From contig NZ_JAGSHX010000006.1 of the NCBI RefSeq assembly GCF_018138715.1, forward strand, positions 744,001-808,000: a DNA stretch of 64,000 nt, read 5' to 3'. A program made the translations under genes and the position numbers. Source of the DNA: Streptomyces asiaticus. GTDB lineage: Bacteria > Actinomycetota > Actinomycetes > Streptomycetales > Streptomycetaceae. Of this stretch, positions 56,561 to 63,658 are shown piece by piece. The notes under the pieces are model-generated. The model searched no databases and had not been told where the DNA came from. It was given only the letters and a program-made list of their open reading frames with translations. The first letter of the stretch is position 1; the number at the start of each line of letters is the position of its first letter.

Positions 56561-57057
56561 GCGGCGCCGCCTTCGATGAGCGAGGTGTAGTAGCAGTGGC
56601 CGGGGCGCTCGCTGTGCAGTTCGACGAGGCCCCTGCGGTGGAGGCGTTCGAGGAAGCGGCGTGCGACGGACCGGTAGACATGGGTGCCAGCGGTCCGGTG
56701 GAGCACGACCATGGCTCGGCCCGGCGTCCACTCCCCGCCCTGGCCGTCGATGGCCTGTACCAGCGCGAGCTCCATCTGCTGCGCGTTGACGGGGTGTCGA
56801 CGGGGCGCCTTTGGATTGAGCCGGTAGGCGCGACCCCCCGCGACTGTGGCGGGGATGAGGTGCCCTCGCCGGGCGAGGTCTCGGAGGTCTCGCCGCGTGG
56901 CGTTGCGTCCGATGCCGCTCCACGGGGTGGTGCGGTAGAGGGTGCGGGCGTCCCGAGTAGTGATGGGTGTCCGTGTCCCGTTCTTGATGAGGGCGAGCAG
57001 GGTGTCGCGGCGCTGGGTGACATCCAGGACGTGCCTGGCCTCGACCGTGGCGGTCAC
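56557..57057 (-). CDS. Winged-helix protein
   Basis: The product has 166 residues from GTG. Residues 10-75 read as a winged helix (RRDTLLALIKNGTRTPITT, ATRRDLRDLARRGHLIPAT), and a second copy follows (QQMELALVQAIDGQGGEWT, SVARRFLERLHRRGLVELH). A shorter relative is encoded at 60905-61144. A transcription or replication regulator is likely. Confidence 0.65.
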   Translation of the reverse strand: MTATVEARHVLDVTQRRDTLLALIKNGTRTPITTRDARTLYRTTPWSGIGRNATRRDLRDLARRGHLIPATVAGGRAYRLNPKAPRRHPVNAQQMELALVQAIDGQGGEWTPGRAMVVLHRTAGTHVYRSVARRFLERLHRRGLVELHSERPGHCYYTSLIEGGAA

Positions 57058-57164
57058 TTGCCACCGCCGTTGATGCAGCCTTCGCAGCGGTAGGTGCCGT
57101 CGCCCTGGGGCTCGAAGGGCCCGTCGGTGTCGCCGCATCCGGTGCAGGTGATTTCGGTGGGCAT
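57054..57164 (-). CDS. 36-residue zinc-ribbon micro-protein
   Basis: The ORF encodes MPTEITCTGCGDTDGPFEP, then YRCEGCINGGGK. Two CxxC motifs at residues 7-10 and 28-31 give a full zinc ribbon. Both junctions overlap (TGATG upstream, GTGA downstream), which supports a real gene. Confidence 0.6.
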   Translation of the reverse strand: MPTEITCTGCGDTDGPFEPQGDGTYRCEGCINGGGK

Positions 57165-57397
57165 CAGAAGGGGTACCTTTCGACGGGCCGGGGGCCGAGG
57201 GGGATGCGGAGGCTGCGGTAGGGGTTCCAGCAGCGGCAGGGGGCGATGTCGGGGTCTTCGCCGTCGGGTCCGATGCCGGGGCCGTACTGGAGCTCTCCGG
57301 TGCCCTTGCAGTGGGTGCAGTTGGGCTTGGGCTGGCGTTGGATGTAGATGGCGCGCTGGTGGAGTTCGATCTGCCAGCGGCCGATGCGAGTTCGCAT
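57164..57397 (-). CDS. Small DnaJ-type zinc-finger protein
   Basis: The product has 77 residues from ATG. PNCTHCKGTGELQYGPGIG has the CxxCxGxG repeat of DnaJ zinc domains, and IAPCRCWNPYRSLRI gives the second Cys pair. A chaperone-like or regulatory binding function is possible. Small Cys proteins are frequent in this early region. Confidence 0.65.
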   Translation of the reverse strand: MRTRIGRWQIELHQRAIYIQRQPKPNCTHCKGTGELQYGPGIGPDGEDPDIAPCRCWNPYRSLRIPLGPRPVERYPF

Positions 57398-57415
57398 GGG
57401 TCTCCTTGGGTGGCC

Positions 57416-57436
57416 GCCCCGCCGCTGGTGCGGGGC
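57416..57436 (-). terminator. Hairpin after the DUF5131 gene
   Basis: GCCCCGC (57416-57422) pairs with GCGGGGC (57430-57436), between two leftward genes. Confidence 0.5.
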
Positions 57437-57460
57437 AGCCGTGCGGACTGGCAGCGGGGG

Positions 57461-58402
57461 TCAGGCGGCCGACTCGGCGTAGAACGCATCCGGGAACTCA
57501 CGGACCTGGAGATCGCCAGGGAACTGGTCGATGTCCTTGTGCTGCTTGCCCCAGCAGGATCCGAGCTGCTTGACGAACATGGCGACGCCGCTGATCTGGC
57601 ACTGGTGGACGATCTCGGCGGCCCACTCGGGGCGCATGGGCCGGGCGCCGCGGCCAGACTCTCCGCCGACGATGACCCAGTCCGGGCCGTGCCAGTCCGT
57701 TAGGCGGTTGCGTACCGGGCAGTCGGCCCATCGGTGGCATTCGGGGGTGAACGCGTCCGGGTGGCCGCATGTGCCGTCGTCGCTGTCCACGTGTCCGCAA
57801 CCGGGGACGGGACGGAGCCAGCGGGTGAGGTCGACGGGCCCGAGGAGGGGTTCGCAGGAGAGGAAGCGGACCGCGGCGGCTGTGTCGACGAGGGCGGGGA
57901 TGCGGAGGTCGGCGCGCTTCTGGTCCTCCACGCTGACGCCCAGCCACACGTTGGGTAGCGGCCAGACCGTGTCGTACAGCGCCAGTGCGGTCTCCTCGTC
58001 GGGCGCGGCCTCGATGAGGCTCTGGCCGCCGTCGATGAGACTGCCGACCAGCGACCGCATCCGGCCGTGCCGCTTGGTCAAGATCTGGTAGGTGTGCTGA
58101 GGGGTACGCGCCATGACGGCGAACACCTGGGCGATGTACTCGTCGGGGATGTCCTTGTGGAACAGGTCGGACATGCTGTTTACGAAGACGCGCTTCGGCT
58201 TCTTCCAGCGGAACGGCAGGTCGAGCCGTTCGGGGCGGAGGGTGATGTCGAAGCCGTTCTCGAAGTGGTGGCCGGGGATGCCGCGCCACCGCTCGGCGAA
58301 GGTCTCCGCGTAGCACCGGTCACAGCCGGGCGAGACCTTGTCGCAACCGGTGACGACGTTCCACGTGGCATCGGTCCATTCGATGCCGGTGGTGTCAGCC
58401 AT
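57461..58402 (-). CDS. DUF5131 (phage Gp37/Gp68) family protein
   Basis: The product has 313 residues: IEWTDATWNVVTGCDKVSP, GCDRCYAETFAERWRG, RVFVNSMSDLFHKDIPDEY, QILTKRHGRMRSL, then WLGVSVEDQKRADLRIPAL and RFLSCEPLLGPVDL, WVIVGGESGRGARPMRPEW. This matches the Gp37/Gp68 family, which has three Cys (CX6CX2C) near its start like a radical-SAM cluster site. Its substrate is unknown. Common in phages, plasmids and AICEs. Confidence 0.9.
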   Translation of the reverse strand: MADTTGIEWTDATWNVVTGCDKVSPGCDRCYAETFAERWRGIPGHHFENGFDITLRPERLDLPFRWKKPKRVFVNSMSDLFHKDIPDEYIAQVFAVMARTPQHTYQILTKRHGRMRSLVGSLIDGGQSLIEAAPDEETALALYDTVWPLPNVWLGVSVEDQKRADLRIPALVDTAAAVRFLSCEPLLGPVDLTRWLRPVPGCGHVDSDDGTCGHPDAFTPECHRWADCPVRNRLTDWHGPDWVIVGGESGRGARPMRPEWAAEIVHQCQISGVAMFVKQLGSCWGKQHKDIDQFPGDLQVREFPDAFYAESAA

Positions 58403-58424
58403 GGTGTGTTCTCCTTGATCTGGT

Positions 58425-58453
58425 CGCCCCGCCGAATTCGCCTCGGCGGGGCG
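58425..58453 (-). terminator. Perfect 11-bp hairpin between leftward genes
   Basis: CGCCCCGCCGA pairs with TCGGCGGGGCG, 7-base loop. It precedes the DUF5131 start and follows the coiled-coil gene stop. Confidence 0.6.
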
Positions 58454-58521
58454 TTCCTGTGGGTTGTGGCTGGTGGCCCGCGCTCCCGCTGCCCGGTGTC
58501 ATGCGGCGGGGCGCGGGCGGT

Positions 58522-58875
58522 CTATGCGGCGTGCGGCAGGGGCACGCTGTCGGGCGCGAACGGCCGCTCGGCGGTGGCGTGCACGGCGGTGATGCGGGGC
58601 CGCTTGTTGGCGAGTTGGCGGCGGAGTCGGGCGATCGTGAGGGCGTCGCCGATGTGCTGCTGCTGGAGTCGGCGGATCTCGTCGACGGCCTTGTCGAGGT
58701 CGCTCCAGGCTCCGGTGAGTGCGATCCCGGCGGTGTCGAGCTGGGCTTCGACTCGCTTGCATTCGGCGGTGAGTGCGTCTATCGCCGTTCGGGCGGTGGC
58801 CAGCGCGCAGGCGAGGTTGGTGTTCTCGGCCTCCAACTTGCGGACCCGGTCTATGGCCCGGTGGCGGCCGGTCAC
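58522..58875 (-). CDS. Coiled-coil hypothetical protein
   Basis: The product has 117 residues from GTG 58875 (GTGA with the upstream stop). RAIDRVRKLEAENTNLACA and IDALTAECKRVEAQLDTAG form a long coiled coil; it ends in TAERPFAPDSVPLPHAA. A structural or bridging role is likely; no family recognised. Confidence 0.55.
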   Translation of the reverse strand: MTGRHRAIDRVRKLEAENTNLACALATARTAIDALTAECKRVEAQLDTAGIALTGAWSDLDKAVDEIRRLQQQHIGDALTIARLRRQLANKRPRITAVHATAERPFAPDSVPLPHAA

Positions 58876-59180
58876 GAGGCGGCCTGCGCCTTCTGCTGCT
58901 TGCGCGGCTTCACGTGGGGGCACCGCTTGGCGAGGTCGATCTCGTCCCGGTAGCGGTCCCAGCTCATGAGCTCCAGCCGGTAGCCCTGTCGCTGGTACTT
59001 GTCGCGGTCCCGCTTGAGCGGGTAGATCTCTTGCCACGCCTGCTGCTCGGTGGCGTGCGCATCGTCTTCGTAGGCTGCGGTGAGTGCTCCGCAGGGGCAG
59101 CCGCATGGTGCCCAGGTGATCCAGACGCAGTTGGTGAGCGGCAGGGTCTTGTCGTCGATCTGGACGAGCAGGTCAGGCAT
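58872..59180 (-). CDS. Small Cys-rich hypothetical protein
   Basis: The product has 102 residues: MPDLLVQIDDKTLPLTNCV, then WITWAPCGCPCGALTAAYE with a CGCPC cluster and YQRQGYRLELMSWDRYRDE. A metal site is plausible. Overlaps both neighbours. Confidence 0.55.
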   Translation of the reverse strand: MPDLLVQIDDKTLPLTNCVWITWAPCGCPCGALTAAYEDDAHATEQQAWQEIYPLKRDRDKYQRQGYRLELMSWDRYRDEIDLAKRCPHVKPRKQQKAQAAS

Positions 59181-59697
59181 TGGGGGCGTCTCCGTTCGCG
59201 AGCTGCTGCGCGGTGTCGAGGGCTTCGTGGAGGGGGTAGCTGTAGGCGTCGCCGTTTCGGAGTGCGTCTCGCCAAGCCGTCCAGTCGTCGTTGATCCAGA
59301 AGCGGAGGTTGTCGTCGCGAATGGACCACAGGCCGGTGGTCAACTGTCGGGCGATGGTGATGCCGCTGCCGTCCTGTCGGGGGATGCGGAGTTCGGTGGC
59401 GAGGGCGAGTTGGGCTTCCAGCTCGACGGCCCAGTTGCGGGCCTGCTCGAGCTGCTCGACCAGCCACTTCACGTCGTCGCGGGCGTGGGCGGTGAACCGG
59501 GCGTTGTGGTAGGTCTGTTCGTCGCCGTGCGTACCGGTGAGGGTGGCGATGTCCCCGTCGTTCACGGGTCCCTCGGAGGGGATGAGGCGGGGCTGGGCTT
59601 GGACGGTGTAGGTGCCGTTGCTGTCGTAGGAGGTGCCCCAGTGGCCGGGTGTGGCGGCCTGTTCGCGGGCCTTGATGTCGGCGAGGCGGTCGTTCAT
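59173..59697 (-). CDS. Ea22-like early protein
   Basis: The product has 174 residues from ATG 59697. It contains DIKAREQAATPGHWGTSYD and HNARFTAHARDDVKWLVEQ, the latter a motif I recall from Ead/Ea22-type phage proteins and shared with the protein at 62774-63658. A coiled-coil segment (LEQARNWAVELEAQLALAT) follows. Role in early infection is inferred from context. Confidence 0.55.
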   Translation of the reverse strand: MNDRLADIKAREQAATPGHWGTSYDSNGTYTVQAQPRLIPSEGPVNDGDIATLTGTHGDEQTYHNARFTAHARDDVKWLVEQLEQARNWAVELEAQLALATELRIPRQDGSGITIARQLTTGLWSIRDDNLRFWINDDWTAWRDALRNGDAYSYPLHEALDTAQQLANGDAPNA

Positions 59698-60044
59698 CAC
59701 TCGCCCGCCTTCCGCTTGGCCGCGCGGCGGCGGTATGCGCTCCCGGGGGTGTCCCTGCCGACGTGCCGACGCGCGATCCGGGAAATCGCCTCGTGCTTGG
59801 GCAGTTCGGTGAGGTTCTGCTGCCAGTCGGCGAGGGGGCCGACGTCGCGGGCGAAGTTGAGGGCCTCCAGTTCGCTCCAGAAGTCCCAGCCGAGATGTTT
59901 GCCGCTCGGGATGTGGGTGACGATCCACATGTCGTGTGCGGACTCTTGGTAGAGGCGTCGGTGTGCGACGAGGCCGGGTGTGTCGGTGGGTGTTGCCTCT
60001 ACCTCGATCTGCGCACCCTTGGTGGTCCGGACCTTGACGATCAT
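59697..60044 (-). CDS. Hypothetical early protein
   Basis: The product has 115 residues. MIVKVRTTKGAQIEVEATP, MWIVTHIPSGKHLGWDFWS and LPKHEAISRIARRHVGRDT suggest an alpha/beta fold with a basic end. TGATG coupling on both sides. No family recognised. Confidence 0.55.
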   Translation of the reverse strand: MIVKVRTTKGAQIEVEATPTDTPGLVAHRRLYQESAHDMWIVTHIPSGKHLGWDFWSELEALNFARDVGPLADWQQNLTELPKHEAISRIARRHVGRDTPGSAYRRRAAKRKAGE

Positions 60045-60238
60045 CACTCGCCCGCCTTCCGGACCTCAGCGGCGGTGCACGGGGTGGTCATTGCCGATCC
60101 GTACTCGACCGGGCCGTTGCGGAGCGCAGCGGCGCCACAGGCAGTGCAGGTCCAGCGGGACACGGATGACAGGGCGTGCGGCGGGTCGTCTTCGAAGCGG
60201 TGGCCGTTCGCCACGGCTTTCTCGGGAGCGGTGGTCAC
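60044..60238 (-). CDS. Small zinc-finger protein
   Basis: The product has 64 residues from GTG. RWTCTACGAAALRNGPVEY has a CxxC and a later Cys (TTPCTAAEVRK) may complete the site. Coupled to both neighbours. Confidence 0.5.
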   Translation of the reverse strand: MTTAPEKAVANGHRFEDDPPHALSSVSRWTCTACGAAALRNGPVEYGSAMTTPCTAAEVRKAGE

Positions 60239-60345
60239 TGTTCCCCCTTGGGGTGTTGGAGTCGATATCCGAGGGCGATGAGCCCTGCGGCGGTGCCCCA
60301 GCAGATGGCGAGGGCGGTGAGGCATTGGGCGGTGAAGCGGGTCAC
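60235..60345 (-). CDS. 36-residue membrane peptide
   Basis: GTG 60345 to TGA 60235. The peptide TRFTAQCLTALAICWGTAA, GLIALGYRLQHPKGEQ is one membrane segment. GTGA overlaps at both ends support translation. Too short to assign. Confidence 0.45.
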   Translation of the reverse strand: MTRFTAQCLTALAICWGTAAGLIALGYRLQHPKGEQ

Positions 60346-60509
60346 TGGGTGTTCCGGCGGCGGTCGATTTCGGCTTGTGCCGCTTCGGCGATGGCTTCGT
60401 CGATCTGGCCGACGTAGGGCCGCCGGGTGCGGGACTCGTCCCGCATGCGTTCGAGGTCGGCGATGGTGATCTCCGGGTTGCGGAGGGCGGCGGCCACATC
60501 GAAGGTCAC
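60342..60509 (-). CDS. Small helical protein
   Basis: The product has 55 residues from GTG: TFDVAAALRNPEITIADLE, RMRDESRTRRPYVGQIDEA, then AQAEIDRRRNTQ. Amphipathic helix; no family. Overlaps both neighbours. Confidence 0.5.
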   Translation of the reverse strand: MTFDVAAALRNPEITIADLERMRDESRTRRPYVGQIDEAIAEAAQAEIDRRRNTQ

Positions 60510-60673
60510 GGCGCCTCCCGGCGGGGCGGGTGGAGCAGCCGGTATGCGGCGTGCTCGTCCTGCTGGGCCTGGACGTTCGCCCGGCACGACTCCACGGCGT
60601 CGGTGAGGATCGCGATGCGAATGACGAGGAGCATCAGCAGCGCCGGATCCACAGCGATCAGCGGGGCGCTCAT
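60506..60673 (-). CDS. Small membrane protein
   Basis: The product has 55 residues. PALLMLLVIRIAILTDAVE is a membrane segment, followed by a polar helix (QAQQDEHAAYRLLHPP). Overlaps both neighbours. Function unknown. Confidence 0.5.
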   Translation of the reverse strand: MSAPLIAVDPALLMLLVIRIAILTDAVESCRANVQAQQDEHAAYRLLHPPRREAP

Positions 60674-60912
60674 GCGGCACCACCCACGTAGCGGACGTAC
60701 AACCCGGTCTCGTCGCCCAAGTCCCGGGCGACCGCCTCGAAGCCACCCTCGGCGTAGGGGCCGTACCTGCCGGTGCGCACCGTGTAGGCCATGCCCTGGG
60801 CTGTGCTGTGGGTGCGGTAGGTGCCAGCCAGGAGCCACCTGCGAGGGTTGGCGCGGGCAGCAACAGCGACGCGCTTGTGGACGATGCGCTTGCGGTGGGG
60901 GCGCTTAGGCAT
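60670..60912 (-). CDS. Hypothetical basic protein
   Basis: The product has 80 residues. Its first 25 residues are Arg/Lys-rich (PKRPHRKRIVHKRVAVAAR); then WLLAGTYRTHSTAQGMAYT and YAEGGFEAVARDLGDETGL suggest a small beta fold. Nucleic-acid binding is possible. No family recognised. Confidence 0.55.
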   Translation of the reverse strand: MPKRPHRKRIVHKRVAVAARANPRRWLLAGTYRTHSTAQGMAYTVRTGRYGPYAEGGFEAVARDLGDETGLYVRYVGGAA

Positions 60913-61144
60913 TGGCGCCACCTCCGGCCTGGTTGACCCGGTAGGCGGTGTCGTGCTCGTCGGGGACCTCGACGAGGTGCCCGCGCTTGGCGAGCAGGGC
61001 CAGGTCGCGGCGGGCTGTGCCGCGCTGCACGATGCCGAGCGGCCGATACACCTCCTGGGCGCGGCGGGTGGTCCAGGTGCCGCCCTCGCGGCGCACCACG
61101 GCGAGCAGGGTGCGGATACGGGCACGGGTCTCGTTGCTGCTCAT
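60905..61144 (-). CDS. Small winged-helix protein
   Basis: The product has 79 residues: ETRARIRTLLAVVRREGGT, RPLGIVQRGTARRDLALLA and KRGHLVEVPDEHDTAYRVN. It is a single winged helix, related to the repeated domain at 56557-57057 (both have ARRDL..LA.RGHL). Likely a DNA-binding regulator. Confidence 0.65.
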   Translation of the reverse strand: MSSNETRARIRTLLAVVRREGGTWTTRRAQEVYRPLGIVQRGTARRDLALLAKRGHLVEVPDEHDTAYRVNQAGGGANA

Positions 61145-61335
61145 GCGGCACGCTCCCCGTGTCCGGCCCACACAGCATTGATCGCAGCGTTGTAGGCGGT
61201 GACCTGGGCGGGCAGCCACGCGGTCTCATCGCGGCCGAACAGGGTGTGGAAGCGCTCGTCTACGTCGGCCAGTTCGTACTGCACCACGTCGGCTGCGGGC
61301 AGCCCGGCTACGGTGATTTCGTCGATGAGGGTCAC
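61141..61335 (-). CDS. Small hypothetical protein
   Basis: The product has 64 residues from GTG: TLIDEITVAGLPAADVVQY, RFHTLFGRDETAWLPAQVT, then YNAAINAVWAGHG. Acidic, helical. Overlaps both neighbours. Confidence 0.5.
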   Translation of the reverse strand: MTLIDEITVAGLPAADVVQYELADVDERFHTLFGRDETAWLPAQVTAYNAAINAVWAGHGERAA

Positions 61336-61712
61336 GCCGCCACCTCCGCCGTCTCCTCGGCGCGGGCAGCCGCCTCGAACGCGGCTATCACGTCGGCGGC
61401 TGTGCGCTCGGGCTTGTCGTTCCACAGGACACCGAGGTCCCAGATCGCCATCGCCCGCTTGTAGCCGGGCATCAGGTGCTGCATGAACCGCCGTACAGCG
61501 GCCTCCACGAGCGGGACGTCCCACCTGTCGGGCTTCGGCACCCCGGTGAGGGCGATGCTGATGGCGCCGACGGCGCACACCGGGCACTCGGCCGGGGTGG
61601 GCTCTATGCCAACCCCGGTCTCCGGGATGCGGTAGTAGTCGCCCTTGTTGTGGCCGTTCTCGCGGATGATGTTGGCGGCCTCGCGGTAGGTCGCGGCGAA
61701 GTTGATGGTCAC
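61332..61712 (-). CDS. DUF6197-like protein
   Basis: The product has 126 residues from GTG. YREAANIIRENGHNKGDYY, CPVCAVGAISIALTG and WNDKPERTAADVIAAFEAA follow the DUF6197 order (Cys motif, then WND). It resembles the C-terminal part of the protein at 23646-24248, so the element carries two copies of this family. Function unknown. Confidence 0.7.
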   Translation of the reverse strand: MTINFAATYREAANIIRENGHNKGDYYRIPETGVGIEPTPAECPVCAVGAISIALTGVPKPDRWDVPLVEAAVRRFMQHLMPGYKRAMAIWDLGVLWNDKPERTAADVIAAFEAAARAEETAEVAA

Positions 61713-62152
61713 GACGCTTCACCCCGCTCGATCACGCGGCGGACGGTGTGGGTGCCGTCGGCGTGGCGGACGATGGTGTCGCCGAACTTGGCGACGATGC
61801 GGTCCTGGTAGTCGCTGCCGATGCGGAGGCCAGTGACGGTCAACTTTCCGTCCACGACCTCCCAGTAGCCCTTGGCGAACACGCCAGCCTTGTCGAGCCA
61901 GTCGTCGACGGCGCCGATGTTGCAGCGGCTGAGCGGCAACTCGAAGGTGTCGGTGTCGGCCGGGGCGGGGTCGACGTGGGTGAGGCAGATGCCGCCCGCG
62001 TAGCCGTCGACGGACACGACGGCAGCTCCGTGGCCGAGCGTCCATGCTTTGGTGCGGGTGCGAGTGATCAGCGGGGCGTCATCTCGCGTGACGGGGTAGG
62101 CCATGACCGGAGTACCGACCGGGTAGCGGGCGTTGAACTGCTCGGCGTTCAC
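61709..62152 (-). CDS. Hypothetical protein
   Basis: The product has 147 residues from GTG 62152: NAEQFNARYPVGTPVMAYP, GAAVVSVDGYAGGICLTHV and FAKGYWEVVDGKLTVTGLR. Beta-rich with a basic end. The NAEQFNARYPVGTPV start recurs in several Streptomyces phage early proteins (from memory). Function unknown. Confidence 0.6.
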   Translation of the reverse strand: MNAEQFNARYPVGTPVMAYPVTRDDAPLITRTRTKAWTLGHGAAVVSVDGYAGGICLTHVDPAPADTDTFELPLSRCNIGAVDDWLDKAGVFAKGYWEVVDGKLTVTGLRIGSDYQDRIVAKFGDTIVRHADGTHTVRRVIERGEAS

Positions 62153-62556
62153 GCGGCCACCGCCTTGAGAGTGTGGGCGGCGAGTTCGAGCAGCACGGCC
62201 CCGTGGCAGTGGTCGGGCTGGCCGGGCTCCGGCAGCGGGCACGTACACGCGAGGTCCCGACCGCGCAACAGGTGGAGATCGGCGAGCACCCGGCGGCGAT
62301 CGAAGACCTGATTGCCGATTCGGTAGGTCTCCTCAAACCATCCGCCCTGAGTGCCGACCCGCAGCCACTCGCGGTACGCCTGGGTCACGGCGCTGCGCGG
62401 GTTCCCCATCTCGGCCTCGATGGCCTGCTGGATGGTGAACGGGTTCCCGAAGCGGGACGGGCGGGAGACGATGACGGCGCCAAGCGGGTTGGTCGTGGCG
62501 TCGGCGAGCCGCCACCCGGGGGTGCGCTTGCGCTGGATGCGAGTGGGGGCGTTCAT
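62149..62556 (-). CDS. DUF4326-like protein
   Basis: The product has 135 residues. VIVSRPSRFGNPFTIQQAI, AVTQAYREWLRVGTQGG and LRGRDLACTCPLPEPGQPD, HCHGAVLLELA match the DUF4326 pattern (GRPSKWGNPF, then DLACWCPL..CH). The family is widespread in actinobacterial elements and has a likely metal site from Cys and His. Function unknown. Confidence 0.8.
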   Translation of the reverse strand: MNAPTRIQRKRTPGWRLADATTNPLGAVIVSRPSRFGNPFTIQQAIEAEMGNPRSAVTQAYREWLRVGTQGGWFEETYRIGNQVFDRRRVLADLHLLRGRDLACTCPLPEPGQPDHCHGAVLLELAAHTLKAVAA

Positions 62557-62774
62557 GCGGTCCTCCCAGGGATCCATCCGGGGTAGTCGGCTTCGGTGGA
62601 GACGTGCACGTTGGGGTGGGTGGCGAGGTAGAGGGACAGCGACAGGGCCGACACCTGGGCGTCAGCACCCAGCGCGGACTCGCGGGCAATCGCCTTCCGC
62701 AGCGGCACCTCAGCCGCCACCTGCTCGGCAGGCACATCCAGGGCGGTGATCGGATGGGGCTTGGTCGTCGCCAT
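62553..62774 (-). CDS. Small hypothetical protein
   Basis: The product has 73 residues: MATTKPHPITALDVPAEQV, AARESALGADAQVSALSL-type helix (here ARESALGADAQVSALSLSL), ending TEADYPGWIPGRTA. TGATG with the upstream gene and ATGA with the next one. No family recognised. Confidence 0.5.
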   Translation of the reverse strand: MATTKPHPITALDVPAEQVAAEVPLRKAIARESALGADAQVSALSLSLYLATHPNVHVSTEADYPGWIPGRTA

Positions 62775-63658
62775 CACCGGTCACCCCGCTCGGAGGCGTC
62801 GGCCAGACGGCGAAGGTCTGCCGTCACCCAGTCGGCGCCGCTCTCGAACGTGTCGATGTAGCCGTCCGGCAGGTCGCGACCATCGGCCTCATCGGCGGCC
62901 TGGCGCAGCACCTTGGCGTCGTGGGCCCGCATCACGCGCCCCGCATCGTCCGGCTGCGCGTCGACCCAGGTCGTGGCCTGTGACAGCAGGTACAGGGCGC
63001 CGAGCGCGGCCGTGCCGGGATCCTCGTGATCCTCGATCAAGTTGGCCAGGGCTGCCCGCCCCTCGACGGCCGCGCGCTCCAACTCGGCAACGCGCTTCTT
63101 GGCTTCGGTGGCGCGGCGGTAGTAGTCGCCTGCCGCCTCAGCCCGGTCACGGAGACGCTCCAGCTCGCCGTCACGCTCGCCCAACAGGCGGGTGAGGCGG
63201 GAGACCTCGGCCTCGGCGGCCTTCAACGCCACATCCCGCTCGGCCAGCGCGGCGTTCGTCTGCTGCCGCTCCGCACGGATCCGGTTCAGCTCGGCGAGCA
63301 GGGCCGCAATGTCGTCCGGAGCGTGGGCCGTGAACTCGGCGTGCTGCTTGTCGCCGAACACACCTACCGAGCCACGGATCACGGAGTGCTTCGTCTCCAA
63401 CACGTCCTCGACCACGTGGGACTGCTCGGGCGGGAAGACGCTCTTGGGGCCAACCGAACTGGCCCGCCAAGTGCTGCCCGTCATGACCCGGTCGCCGTTG
63501 AGTCGGTCGATGCGCTTGCGGATCTCGGTCTCGCGCTCCGGCAACAGAGGGGCGGGGGTGACGCCGGGGCACTGGTGGGCGACTCGGCCGAACATCCAGC
63601 GGTGAGCCGGGTGTGTCGCCGTGCGGTCGCACGTCTTGGGGACGAGGTTCGTGCTCAT
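62774..63658 (-). CDS. Coiled-coil early protein (Ea22-like motif)
   Basis: The product has 294 residues. It has a Cys/His start (KTCDRTATHPAHRWMFGRV), then HAEFTAHAPDDIAALLAEL (shared with 59173-59697) and a long coiled coil of about 70 residues (ALAERDVALKAAEAEVSRL). It ends DADWVTADLRRL-like (here GADWVTADLRRLADASERG). Likely an oligomeric early protein. Confidence 0.6.
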   Translation of the reverse strand: MSTNLVPKTCDRTATHPAHRWMFGRVAHQCPGVTPAPLLPERETEIRKRIDRLNGDRVMTGSTWRASSVGPKSVFPPEQSHVVEDVLETKHSVIRGSVGVFGDKQHAEFTAHAPDDIAALLAELNRIRAERQQTNAALAERDVALKAAEAEVSRLTRLLGERDGELERLRDRAEAAGDYYRRATEAKKRVAELERAAVEGRAALANLIEDHEDPGTAALGALYLLSQATTWVDAQPDDAGRVMRAHDAKVLRQAADEADGRDLPDGYIDTFESGADWVTADLRRLADASERGDR

